Below are positions 23,974-31,925 of a stretch of DNA of 64,000 nt, in pieces. The DNA is taken from assembly GCA_943371965.1 (NCBI GenBank), contig CALRWV020000001.1, positions 124,001 to 188,000 of the forward strand, written 5' to 3'. Source of the stretch: CALRWV02 sp943371965. Lineage in GTDB: Bacteria; Bacteroidota; JABWAT01. Positions within the stretch are counted from its first letter, which is position 1. Each line of letters begins with the position of its first letter. The notes under the pieces are model-generated. The model made no database searches, was not told the origin of the DNA, and saw only the letters and a list, made by a program, of their open reading frames with translations. The translations under genes and the position numbers were made by a program.

Positions 23974-25125
23974 TCAACTAGCTTCAACAATGAACTTTGC
24001 TCTCTCAAATAATTCATCATATGTTAAAAATTCAATATTGCGAGAATCTCTCCTAAATAGTTCAAAAGTTTTTTCCTTTATTTGCCTTATTTTATCATTT
24101 TCATCTTTAATTTGATTCCAGTTACCCAAAATTAATATCACCTTGGAATCATGTGCTTTCTGCTTAATTTCTTTCCCTTCTGAATCAAATAATTGATCGT
24201 TGTTTATTTTATTCATACCACTGGCCTTCTGTTCAAGTATCTGCGAAACGGAATCGATTAATTCATTCGACAAAGACCATGAATTTGATCTGTTTTTACT
24301 TTTGGCAAAAATTGGTGTAGAAGGAGTTTTTAATTCAACGAATGTTGTAAATTTTTTGTCACCTAGTAAAAAGTCACTTATTACACTTTCAGATCCATCA
24401 GCATCGGTATTGGATGCAAAAAATTCTCTTTGCAAAATACCTCTGAAATGATAGTCCAGACCGTATCCAAATATCCATTGATTTTTTGCAAAGAATATTT
24501 GCCATGCCTTTTCTTCTTTATTCTCTTTACTTTTAGATGAAATTAAATATTCTTTCCAATAATCTTGTTCATTCAACATTCTTTGAAAAATATTAAGTTG
24601 TTCCTTTCTGTAAAAAACATTTACAATATCTTTTGAACTCACGATACCATCATTTAAAAGCGATTCAACAATTTTCTGACCATCTTCAAAAGAAAGAATA
24701 GTTCTGATTTTTGAATAAGTCTCATCATCAATATTGCTTTCATCAATAATCCTTAGCTTTTTTTCTGTAATACTTTTTAAGTCTATCGTCGAAATAAAAC
24801 TCAAAAACATTTTAAGATGTGCCAATGAAAAGTTAGACAATTTTATGTCTTGCGTAGGCAAATTATTAATGAGTTTTATTATATGAAGTCCATTAATATC
24901 CTGTTTATCCTTTATATACACTACTTTCATCATTGTCTTAGAACTCAATTTCAATTCAAAATCATCTTCAAATTCCGTTACCATTTGAAAAAATCTCCCT
25001 CCATTAAATTCATTAGAATATAGAAAACCAGGTTTTGAATTAAATATAATCTCATCTTCTGTTGGTTTCCCGAATGGGTTCGTGAGATAAGCAAAATCTG
25101 GTTGAGTCGATCTCATCTTAAACAT
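23974..25125 (-). CDS. Shedu-like (DUF4263) anti-phage nuclease
   Basis: A 383-residue protein. Its C-terminal third shows the DUF4263 pattern of Shedu SduA: AWQIFFAKNQWIFGYGLDY, then DFLLGDKKFTTFVELKTP (Asp about 253, Glu-x-Lys about 265), the PD-(D/E)xK nuclease core, then a helix with DSVSQILEQ and VILILGNW. The N-terminal 200 residues are a separate, probably sensory or oligomerising region, as in other Shedu proteins. Known Shedu systems act alone as DNA nucleases against phage. Here it is embedded in an operon, 10 nt after the restriction-methylase gene. Confidence 0.82.
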   Translation of the reverse strand: MFKMRSTQPDFAYLTNPFGKPTEDEIIFNSKPGFLYSNEFNGGRFFQMVTEFEDDFELKLSSKTMMKVVYIKDKQDINGLHIIKLINNLPTQDIKLSNFSLAHLKMFLSFISTIDLKSITEKKLRIIDESNIDDETYSKIRTILSFEDGQKIVESLLNDGIVSSKDIVNVFYRKEQLNIFQRMLNEQDYWKEYLISSKSKENKEEKAWQIFFAKNQWIFGYGLDYHFRGILQREFFASNTDADGSESVISDFLLGDKKFTTFVELKTPSTPIFAKSKNRSNSWSLSNELIDSVSQILEQKASGMNKINNDQLFDSEGKEIKQKAHDSKVILILGNWNQIKDENDKIRQIKEKTFELFRRDSRNIEFLTYDELFERAKFIVEAS

Positions 25126-25135
25126 TACTTTCCCC

Positions 25136-28100
25136 TCACTCCATCAGCTTCTTAACAATATCATCAATTTCTTTTAACTCATTTTTTAGGAAAGCCTTTA
25201 TCTGCAAACGGACATTGCCTAACAAAATACCGGATATCTCACCAATGTTATTTTCGATTAACCAGGTCTCTGCTTTTCGGCTGCACTCTTCACCTAACTT
25301 TGCCAGTTTTAAATGCAATTCATCTTTCGGGTCAAATTGAGGGAAAGGTACGTCAAGGATTTTTTTCGAAACATGCCGCGGACCAAAAAGTCCAGCAGAC
25401 TGAAAAGGTTTAATGATTTCGTTTAATATATTTGAATTTAAAATTGATGTTAAATAAAAGCCTTCATTTTTATTCTCGGTATAATAGACATATGCTGAAT
25501 TTTCAACAATAAAATTGAAATCTATTTGTGTTCTATCAATCAGCAAAGTATTTGCATCTTTTGCGGATGAACTATATAATAATAAAAACCTCTTATTTAA
25601 ATTCTGATCGGTGATACCACGCTGAAAATTCAATCTATCTCGTAAAGTCATTTTTTTAGACTTTTCCGTCTTCAAATTCTCCCAAAGTGATTCTGAATTT
25701 CTAAACCAATTAGCAGCATCTAAAAACCCAAGTTCTTTTATTTCTTGCCATTTTTTTAATTCCATTTGGTGTGATTCGTTAATAACTGCGGGTAAAACAA
25801 TTAAATCTGGTCTATGCAATGCAAATGGAAGAATGCTTTTTGCTAAGGCAGTTCTAAATAAAAATTCACTCTCTATTTTTGCCACAAAGTCAATAGTATC
25901 CCAGGGTTTTTTTGCATCTGGTTTTACGCTTTTCGCAGATCTTACATTAAGAATTCGATTTTGAAAGTCATTTGGTTTTTCCTGATTTAAATCAATAAAA
26001 TAAAATGCTCGTGGGAAAATTGTAGCGCCGTTTTTAAATTTTGATTTATAATGGTTAGCCTCTGAAGAATATTTTATTTTATACTCAGTAAAAGCTGATG
26101 AGTCACCTAATTTTGAATAGTATAATTTAATTGTTTCACTTTTCAATGTTTTTTGAATGTTAGCCAGATTGGTATTATGTTTTGGCAGTTTACAGTAGAA
26201 TTTCTTACTAATAATTCCATTCATTGGTATTTTTTTACCAACATATTGATAACGACCGAAAATGACACAAGACGGAATCCTAAAAAGTGGCTCAACTTCA
26301 TTCATATCCCAAATTGAAGTTATTTTAAATGCTTTTACGTGTCCGCTTCTTGTATTATCGTGTTGATCTCCAGAAAAAAAACTGCGAGGCAATACAAATG
26401 CTATTTTACCAGTTTCTCTTTTTAGAAAATAGTTCGCACAATGCGCAAGAAAGATTGCTGCAATTTCCAATTGAGCAAAATTCGTTGCTTTCTTTGGCAT
26501 CAAATCATAATTGATTGCTAGTTGTCTTAATTGTTTCTGGTATTCCTCATTTCTAATTGAATTATATGTAAACCAAGGTGGGTTTCCAATCACAAAATCA
26601 AACTTCTCTTTCAGGAAATAGGGCTTGTACAGATTCTGGACAATGAATTTCCAGATGCTGTCACGTTTCTTTTCCTTTACTTCCTTGAACCCCTGATAAA
26701 TCAGATAAAAGCTGTTGATGGTTTCTTTATTTAAACCTGAAAGCCCGGTTCTTCTTTTCAGAGCATTTGAAAAAGCCTCGATCGTTTCATCATTTTTCCC
26801 CATCGAAAGTTCTGCAAGTTCTTCACAGACAGTCAAACCCTCATCAAATACTTTTACATCATCTAGAATCAGGGTATTCAGAATAAGTTTCCGCTTATCA
26901 ATGGTAACTGAAAACTCACCGCCAAAAATATTATCAACGCCATCAGGAGCCAATAAGGTGTTTGCCAAAAAGATATTGAGAGTAACCGGTTTTTTAGCAT
27001 TTATGATTTCTTTGCCCAACGCCAATAAAAGGGTTGTCTTGGCAATCTGCACTGAAAGCGGGTGAATGTCGATACCGTAAATATTGCTGTTGATATCAAC
27101 AACACTCATCTCAGGATAGTCAGATTTCAGTTTATCAATTGCAACCCGCAGAAATGAACCACTGCCACATGCAGGGTCTAATATTTTGGAATCTTTTTCA
27201 AATTTGAATTCATTAACAATACTTTCACATAACCAATCAGGTGTATAATATTCACCCAATGCATGACGTGTATCCAAATCAATCAATTCCTGATAAACAC
27301 CCTTTAAAATATCTTCTTCAACAACCGAAAAATCAAAATTCGCAATTTCCTGCGCAATGGTTCTGAATACTTTTTTGAGTGCCTTAAAACTCCGCTCCTG
27401 CTTTACCCAAAAGTAAAAATCGTTGTCAACAAAATTCTGGACATTGTGCTTATGGAATATTGTACCGTCAATGATTCCTTTCATTTCCTCATCATCAATA
27501 AAATCATCATTGGTCAGCACAGAATAGGCTAACATCTTGGAAAAGATACTGAGATAGGTATGTATAATAAAATTGGATTCACTGGCATCGAAAGTACCGT
27601 AAGCAATACTCAGGAATTTATTCCACTGATCAAACGAAACCTGTACTTCGCCATACTTTTTGGCATCTTTGAAATGTTCATTGAGCAAATGAAAGCAGTG
27701 AATGAAAACCTGTGAGTGATACCCGAACATATCTTCAATTCGTTCAAGTGTTGCACGTTGCTTTTCTTCCTTGAACAGATACCTGTCCAACCAATAATAG
27801 AAATCATCAGAATTATGTTCTGTCAGTTTTATTCCGGCACTGGTATTTTCAATCAATTCCAATTCGTCAGTTGTCATTCCTTCCATTTTCTGAATGGAAT
27901 CAATCGAAGGATAATAAACTTTCCATGTAATCAGATCAGAAGCAATCAAAGTAAAATCATATCCGTCACCCGATTTGAATGAACCAAGAAGATATTCAGC
28001 CAATTGTTCTTTTGCGTGGTTTCCGGTTTTAGAGAGATCATTTTCGAATTCAATAATTACCTTATTGAAAAGTGAATCAGCACTTCCGCGTTTGTTTCCT

Positions 28101-28291
28101 TCTTTTTTCGGGATGTTCAGAATTGCTTTTTCTGAACCTGAACTTATTCTGCTTATAATGGTTCTCAGTTCCTCGCTATCGCCATACAAACGGTGAAGCA
28201 AATCTTTGAAATGTTCTTTTTTGGGCAGTTCTTTATTAGCCGAAAGTACAAGGGTTCGGTACTGTTGGATGAATTCGTGTTTGCTTTGCAT
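25136..28291 (-). CDS. fused restriction-modification N6-adenine methyltransferase (type IIG/Eco57I-like)
   Basis: A 1,051-residue single-chain enzyme. The adenine methyltransferase core has motif I KILDPACGSGSFLRVAI (about residue 370) and motif IV FVIGNPPWFTYNS (about 567). The N-terminal region (residues 60-130) resembles the nuclease domain of these fusions: ADSLFNKVIIEFEN, then KEQLAEYL. The usual E-x-K lysine is Glu (E81-F-E83), so cleavage by this domain is doubtful. The C-terminal 350 residues hold a target-recognition region typical of TaqI/Eco57I-type enzymes. First gene of the minus-strand defence operon; a -7 element lies 48 nt upstream. Confidence 0.87.
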   Translation of the reverse strand: MQSKHEFIQQYRTLVLSANKELPKKEHFKDLLHRLYGDSEELRTIISRISSGSEKAILNIPKKEGNKRGSADSLFNKVIIEFENDLSKTGNHAKEQLAEYLLGSFKSGDGYDFTLIASDLITWKVYYPSIDSIQKMEGMTTDELELIENTSAGIKLTEHNSDDFYYWLDRYLFKEEKQRATLERIEDMFGYHSQVFIHCFHLLNEHFKDAKKYGEVQVSFDQWNKFLSIAYGTFDASESNFIIHTYLSIFSKMLAYSVLTNDDFIDDEEMKGIIDGTIFHKHNVQNFVDNDFYFWVKQERSFKALKKVFRTIAQEIANFDFSVVEEDILKGVYQELIDLDTRHALGEYYTPDWLCESIVNEFKFEKDSKILDPACGSGSFLRVAIDKLKSDYPEMSVVDINSNIYGIDIHPLSVQIAKTTLLLALGKEIINAKKPVTLNIFLANTLLAPDGVDNIFGGEFSVTIDKRKLILNTLILDDVKVFDEGLTVCEELAELSMGKNDETIEAFSNALKRRTGLSGLNKETINSFYLIYQGFKEVKEKKRDSIWKFIVQNLYKPYFLKEKFDFVIGNPPWFTYNSIRNEEYQKQLRQLAINYDLMPKKATNFAQLEIAAIFLAHCANYFLKRETGKIAFVLPRSFFSGDQHDNTRSGHVKAFKITSIWDMNEVEPLFRIPSCVIFGRYQYVGKKIPMNGIISKKFYCKLPKHNTNLANIQKTLKSETIKLYYSKLGDSSAFTEYKIKYSSEANHYKSKFKNGATIFPRAFYFIDLNQEKPNDFQNRILNVRSAKSVKPDAKKPWDTIDFVAKIESEFLFRTALAKSILPFALHRPDLIVLPAVINESHQMELKKWQEIKELGFLDAANWFRNSESLWENLKTEKSKKMTLRDRLNFQRGITDQNLNKRFLLLYSSSAKDANTLLIDRTQIDFNFIVENSAYVYYTENKNEGFYLTSILNSNILNEIIKPFQSAGLFGPRHVSKKILDVPFPQFDPKDELHLKLAKLGEECSRKAETWLIENNIGEISGILLGNVRLQIKAFLKNELKEIDDIVKKLME

Positions 28292-28338
28292 TGAATCTCA
28301 GTATTGAAAATGTGCGGGAAGTTCTTTGATTATTTTTT

Positions 28339-28346
28339 CAAATATA
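28339..28346 (-). promoter_or_regulatory. Bacteroidetes-type -7 element for the defence operon
   Basis: On the minus strand this reads TATATTTG, a perfect TAnnTTTG. It lies 48 nt before the start of the restriction-methylase gene. No clear TTTG is seen 19-21 nt further upstream, so the site is tentative. Confidence 0.4.
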
Positions 28347-28401
28347 AGGATAAAATGAAAAGACCGCTCCACAAATATCACAGATTTGGGGTTCAATGAA
28401 G

Positions 28402-28476
28402 ACCCGTCAGTTAAAACTGACGGAAATAGATTGATCTGTTTTTATTTATTTCCGTTGGCTTCAGCCAACGGCTCTT
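28402..28476. repeat. 75-bp palindromic element, copy B
   Basis: Same orientation and length as copy A (20,100-20,174). The first hairpin is identical. The second is CCGTTGGC, loop TTCA, GCCAACGG. Relative to copy A two stem pairs are exchanged on both sides. A damaged second-half copy occurs at 28,890-28,915 (CCGTCCGCCGCAGTCAACGG). Confidence 0.85.
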
Positions 28477-28490
28477 CGGGATAAAAAAAT

Positions 28491-28587
28491 AAGAAGACTG
28501 GGAGTGCGCCATATCTCCACCGGTTGCCCTGAACGGATTCAGGGTAAACCCAATTAGCCCAGCGACTTTCTAATTTTCAGTCTTCTT
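28491..28587. ncRNA. stem-enclosed structured element E0
   Basis: A perfect 10-bp closing stem, AAGAAGACTG (28491-28500) with CAGTCTTCTT (28578-28587). Inside are GGAG/CTCC (28501-28504, 28515-28518) and a perfect hairpin CCCTGAA / TTCAGGG (28527-28533, 28538-28544). Overall design resembles E1 and E2 although the bases differ. Could be a structured RNA on either strand or a DNA-level palindromic element. Confidence 0.4.
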
Positions 28588-28593
28588 AAATTT

Positions 28594-28684
28594 AAACTTC
28601 AGGGAGGGCTCAACATCACCTCCACGCGATCCGGATTTTATTCCGTCCTACGGCATTGAGATTATCACCGTGTTTCTGAAGTTT
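28594..28684. ncRNA. structured element E1 (tandem copy of E2)
   Basis: Closing stem AAACTTCAG (28594-28602) with CTGAAGTTT (28676-28684). Inside are GGAGG/CCTCC, then CACG pairing with CGTG around a small hairpin CGGA-TTTTAT-TCCG. The body is about 85 percent identical to E2. One stem pair of the small hairpin is G-C here and C-G in E2, which supports base pairing. No matching known RNA family comes to mind. Confidence 0.45.
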
Positions 28685-28765
28685 ATTTTTTAAATTTAAA
28701 TACCGGAAGGACTATGAACGTTTCCGGCTTCCTTTCGGATGACGAGACGGCTCCCTCATCAATTT

Positions 28766-28854
28766 AAACTTCAGGGAGGGCTCACTTCACCTCCACGCGA
28801 TCCGCACTTTCATGCGTCCTACGGCCGCGAGATTATCACCGTGTTTCTGAAGTT
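28766..28854. ncRNA. structured element E2 (tandem copy of E1)
   Basis: Closing stem AACTTCAG / CTGAAGTT; the same internal GGAGG/CCTCC and CACG/CGTG pairings as E1. The small hairpin reads CGCA-CTTTCA-TGCG, compensating relative to E1. The 81-bp spacer between E1 and E2 has its own stem CCGGAA/TTCCGG (28703-28708, 28722-28727). The short open frame across E2 has no support. Confidence 0.45.
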
Positions 28855-28887
28855 CAACACAAGTTACAAAATATTTTATCTGCATTC

Positions 28888-29337
28888 ATCCGTCCGCCGC
28901 AGTCAACGGCTCTCTTGGGTTTTGATCCCAAACAAAGACCATTCAATCACTTTTATAAAATGATTGTTCTGCTGATTACATCATTCCATTAAAAACAAGG
29001 AACATTCTATCAGTTTAACACAAATTTTATGTTTACAGCATAGAATGATTCATCTGTTTTATAAACTGTTTTATAAATTTCAAAGAACGTTTTATGATTA
29101 ATATGGAACGGTCTATCAGATGAACCCGAATTTCAGGTTCCGCATATAGAAATGTCTTTAAATTTTATGGAATGATGTATATCTGATATAAAATGATAGT
29201 TCATCCCGATGCGTGATTCCTTAAACTGAATGGAAGGGCTTATCCAATTTATAACCTAATTCATGTCAGTTGCTCAGTATTGGGTCTTGTTAATTGGGAA
29301 GTAAAAAGCGGTTAACGGGTATTTGCTGGTTTTGAAT
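28888..29337. other. non-coding AT-rich block with recurring short motifs
   Basis: After a damaged half copy of the palindromic element (28,890-28,915), about 400 bases hold no gene. Variants of AATGATnnTTCnnCTGAT and GGAACnnTCTATCAG recur loosely (near 28,960, 29,000, 29,045, 29,084, 29,107, 29,173 and 29,200), partly as inverted forms. Degenerate remnant of a mobile element or an array of binding sites are both possible. Confidence 0.4.
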
Positions 29338-29366
29338 CACCGTTCCCTGTTTTTTAAGGAACGGTG
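29338..29366 (-). terminator. hairpin 3' of the 158-residue protein gene
   Basis: CACCGTTCC (29338-29346) and GGAACGGTG (29358-29366), a perfect 9-bp stem with 11-nt loop, 27 nt past the minus-strand stop at 29,393. No strong T-run follows on the minus strand. Confidence 0.55.
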
Positions 29367-29392
29367 TTTCCGGGTTATGAGCGGGTTTATTT

Positions 29393-29869
29393 TCAGGCAG
29401 GAGTTTCATTGGCAGCAGTGGGAGTGCTCTTACGGGCAAAACGTTTACCCAAATCATCAAGCACACTTTCCAACCCGCCCAAATCTTCTCCGCTCATTTT
29501 GGCAGACTGGTAAACTATCAGGGCAGCGGAATAGGCTTCTGAACCGGCTTCCTTTTGCGTGTCTTCCAGTTTTTCGAACAGGATGTTTAAAGGCTGCAGA
29601 ATTGTGTAAAGCTGATTGTACAGATCAACATCCTTTTTGAATTCATCAACATTCAGATTTCTCGGCAGAATGTCAGGTTTCTGGGTTGCGAGTTCAAGGG
29701 CTTTGTTTACGAAGGCAATGCTTTTATCACCGAATTTCGGAAGACCTTTTCTTTCATCAGAAGTCAGGTTGATCAGAAACGGCATTTTAGTGTTGATGGT
29801 TGTTATTGCTGCCAGCACATCCGTTAAATCGGGTGCACTTAAGGTTGCGCTTATTTTATTGACCGGCAT
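29393..29869 (-). CDS. hypothetical helical protein (158 residues)
   Basis: Begins MPVNKISATLSAPDLTDVL with AGGAA about 8 nt before the ATG. Mostly helical, with VLAAITTINTKMPFLINL, KSIAFVNKALELA and VDLYNQLYTILQPLNILFEKL. The tail is basic then Thr/Ala-rich. No membrane helix or signal peptide. I do not recognise a named family; similar proteins of this kind occur in Bacteroidota. Codon use is like its neighbours. It stands alone in a mostly non-coding 2.1-kb stretch between the defence island and recA. Confidence 0.7.
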   Translation of the reverse strand: MPVNKISATLSAPDLTDVLAAITTINTKMPFLINLTSDERKGLPKFGDKSIAFVNKALELATQKPDILPRNLNVDEFKKDVDLYNQLYTILQPLNILFEKLEDTQKEAGSEAYSAALIVYQSAKMSGEDLGGLESVLDDLGKRFARKSTPTAANETPA

Positions 29870-30412
29870 GTTTTGTTTCCTTTTTTTGATTGATACTGCG
29901 GAGGGGTTGAAGACCTGTCACCCCGCTGCGTCAGGTAAAATCCATCAGCAGCAGGGTGGATACAGGATTGGGGACGGTACTCCGCTTTACAGTCCGCTTT
30001 GAATTGTTTTCACAGCTTTTAAAATCCATTCAGCCTTATGTACATCATGTTAATACCTGTTTTTTTGCTAAAGCTGACTGAAGGAATATGTTCGGTGATT
30101 CAATGGGGGCGAATTTCTGATTTATGAAAGAATAGGGGAATACCGTAAATGCGGTATTTTTTATTGCTTTTGAAAAATCTGAACTGATTGGAAAGGTTTA
30201 ACAACTATATTTGGCATTTTAAAAAAAGTTGGAATTGGGAACTGTAGTTTTTGAATTATTGAAATTTTGATTGAAAACTGCAGATTATGGGTAAATTCCG
30301 AAAAGACTGTTAATATATACAGTATTTTTCTTGACTTTTTAAATTTAGAACAGCAAGTTTGTGCCATAACAAAATAAATCGACTGAAAACTTGACTCGAA
30401 AGGATAAATCAG
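29870..30412. other. intergenic region upstream of recA
   Basis: No convincing gene. It contains an imperfect stem CACCCCGCTG / CAGCAGGGTG around 29,919-29,948. Nearer recA a TTGACT lies at 30,333, but no matching -10 or TAnnTTTG is clear, and I see no recognisable LexA box. The minus-strand open frame 30,161-30,481 overlaps the recA start and looks spurious. Confidence 0.5.
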
Positions 30413-31474
30413 ATGGCTGTTGAAGCAAATGAAGCGAAATTGAAAGCACTCAGCGTTGCAATGGAAACGCTTGATAAACAATATGGAAAAGGTACGATCA
30501 TGAAATTGGGTGATCGTCCGAATGTTCCAACCAGAACCATTTCCTCCGGAAGTATTTCGCTGGATTCCTGCCTTGGTGTTGGCGGTTTCCCCTGCGGACG
30601 GATTATTGAAATTTATGGACCTGAATCTTCAGGTAAAACCACTTTGGCCATTCACGTGATTGCAGAAGCCCAGAAAAAGGGCGGATTGTGTGCAATTATC
30701 GATGCGGAACACGCATTCGATCCACGGTATGCCGAAAAATTAGGTGTTGATGTTAAAAACTTGCTCATCTCCCAGCCGGATAATGGAGAACAGGCGTTGG
30801 AAATTGCTGAAACGCTTGTTCGCTCCGGTGCTTTGGATGTAATTGTTATCGATTCCGTTGCAGCATTGGTTCCAAAAGCGGAAATTGAAGGAGAAATGGG
30901 CGACAGTCATATGGGTCTTCAAGCCCGTCTGATGTCTCAGGCGCTCAGAAAACTGACCGGTACAATCTCAAAAACGGGCTGTATTGCAATCTTTATCAAT
31001 CAGCTTCGTGATAAGATCGGTGTCATGTTTGGCAGTCCTGAAACAACCACAGGCGGTAAATCACTGAAATTTTATGCTTCCATCAGAATTGATATCAGAA
31101 GAATCGGTCAGATCAAAGAAGGTGATAACATTGTCGGTAGCAGAACCAAGGTGAAAGTGGTTAAAAATAAAGTGGCTCCGCCATTTACCGAATGCGAATT
31201 TGATATCAACTTTGGTGAAGGGATTTCAAAAGTCGGTGAAATTATCGATTTGGCTACTGAATATAAGATTATCAACAAAAGTGGCTCATGGTACAGTTAC
31301 GGTGAAGATAAATTGGGTCAGGGAAGAGATGCAGTCAAACGTCTTTTGCTTGAAAACAAAGATCTTGCTGCCGAACTGGAAGGCAAACTGAAAAAGGCCA
31401 TGGGAATTCCGGATACAAACGATGCCTCACCTGCTCCGGGAAAAGCCGCAAAAGAATCCAAAGAAAAAGATTAG
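30413..31474 (+). CDS. recA: recombinase RecA
   Basis: A 353-residue ATP-dependent strand-exchange protein for homologous recombination and the DNA-damage response. Walker A is YGPESSGKTTLA, Walker B VIVIDSVAALVP, and loop L2 lies around FGSPETTTGGKSLKFYAS. It ends with an Ala/Lys/Glu-rich tail. AAAGG lies 9 nt before the ATG. A strong terminator follows at 31,482. recX and rarA lie downstream, forming a recombination/repair cluster. Confidence 0.98.
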   Translation: MAVEANEAKLKALSVAMETLDKQYGKGTIMKLGDRPNVPTRTISSGSISLDSCLGVGGFPCGRIIEIYGPESSGKTTLAIHVIAEAQKKGGLCAIIDAEHAFDPRYAEKLGVDVKNLLISQPDNGEQALEIAETLVRSGALDVIVIDSVAALVPKAEIEGEMGDSHMGLQARLMSQALRKLTGTISKTGCIAIFINQLRDKIGVMFGSPETTTGGKSLKFYASIRIDIRRIGQIKEGDNIVGSRTKVKVVKNKVAPPFTECEFDINFGEGISKVGEIIDLATEYKIINKSGSWYSYGEDKLGQGRDAVKRLLLENKDLAAELEGKLKKAMGIPDTNDASPAPGKAAKESKEKD

Positions 31475-31481
31475 ATATAAA

Positions 31482-31503
31482 AAAAGGGGCGAAAGCCCCT
31501 TTT
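31482..31503 (+). terminator. intrinsic terminator after recA
   Basis: AAAAGGGGC (31482-31490), loop GAAA, GCCCCTTTT (31495-31503). A perfect 9-bp stem with a stable GNRA-type tetraloop and T-run. Confidence 0.93.
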
Positions 31504-31619
31504 CCATTTTATTCTTCCGTAAATTGCAGGTTGAACTGATTTTCCTGCCAATCCAAGTTTTTCATTCTGAAAGACAGATTGCCCGAAATTACAGTTCATC
31601 GTTTTTAAGGAGACATGCA

Positions 31620-31862
31620 ATGGACGGAAAAGTGATTATGGCCAATATTTCCAACGGTTACATCGCTCTTGAAAGTACAACCGGAATTACAGTTATCGAA
31701 ATGCTGGGTGATGATCTTGTTCAGGTGGGGGATATGTACACCGGTAATTTTGATAAAATCGGAAACAAAACAATCAGAAATAAATCACAGTCAAAACTGA
31801 CAGATGTCTGTATCAAAGGAATCAACTGCACTTTGGAACAGGCTGAAAAGCTGATGAAGTAA
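31620..31862 (+). CDS. small hypothetical protein between recA and recX (80 residues)
   Basis: The ATG at 31,620 has AAGGAG 7 nt upstream, which fixes the start; a longer reading to 31,422 would run through the recA terminator and is rejected. The protein is beta-rich, with NGYIALESTTGITVIEML and DDLVQVGDMYTGNF, suggesting a small barrel such as an OB- or SH3-like fold. It has two cysteines (VCIKGINCTLEQAE). No family recognised. It may be co-transcribed with recX 63 nt later. Confidence 0.7.
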   Translation: MDGKVIMANISNGYIALESTTGITVIEMLGDDLVQVGDMYTGNFDKIGNKTIRNKSQSKLTDVCIKGINCTLEQAEKLMK

Positions 31863-31925
31863 ATAAATAATTTAAAGTCCTCTTCAGATTGATCAGGTAA
31901 ATCCTAAAAGGAAACTATTTAATAA

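Noticed and set aside
20406..28291. Prophage origin of the defence region
   Set aside because: No phage structural, lysis or integrase genes, although DUF5131 relatives occur in phages.
28739..28963. 74-residue open frame across element E2
   Set aside because: Driven by repeat sequence, no ribosome site, and the E1 copy does not keep the frame.
29323..30002. Plus-strand open frames opposite the 158-residue gene
   Set aside because: Antisense to a better supported gene with a ribosome site; no recognisable domains.
30300..30412. LexA/SOS box upstream of recA
   Set aside because: No convincing inverted motif of a known LexA class; lineage-specific boxes could be missed.
30161..30481. 106-residue minus-strand frame overlapping the recA start
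   Set aside because: Covers recA promoter and first codons; low complexity, no support.
31422..31619. Long N-terminal extension of the 80-residue gene
   Set aside because: Would run through recA's end and terminator; the ATG at 31,620 has a strong ribosome site.
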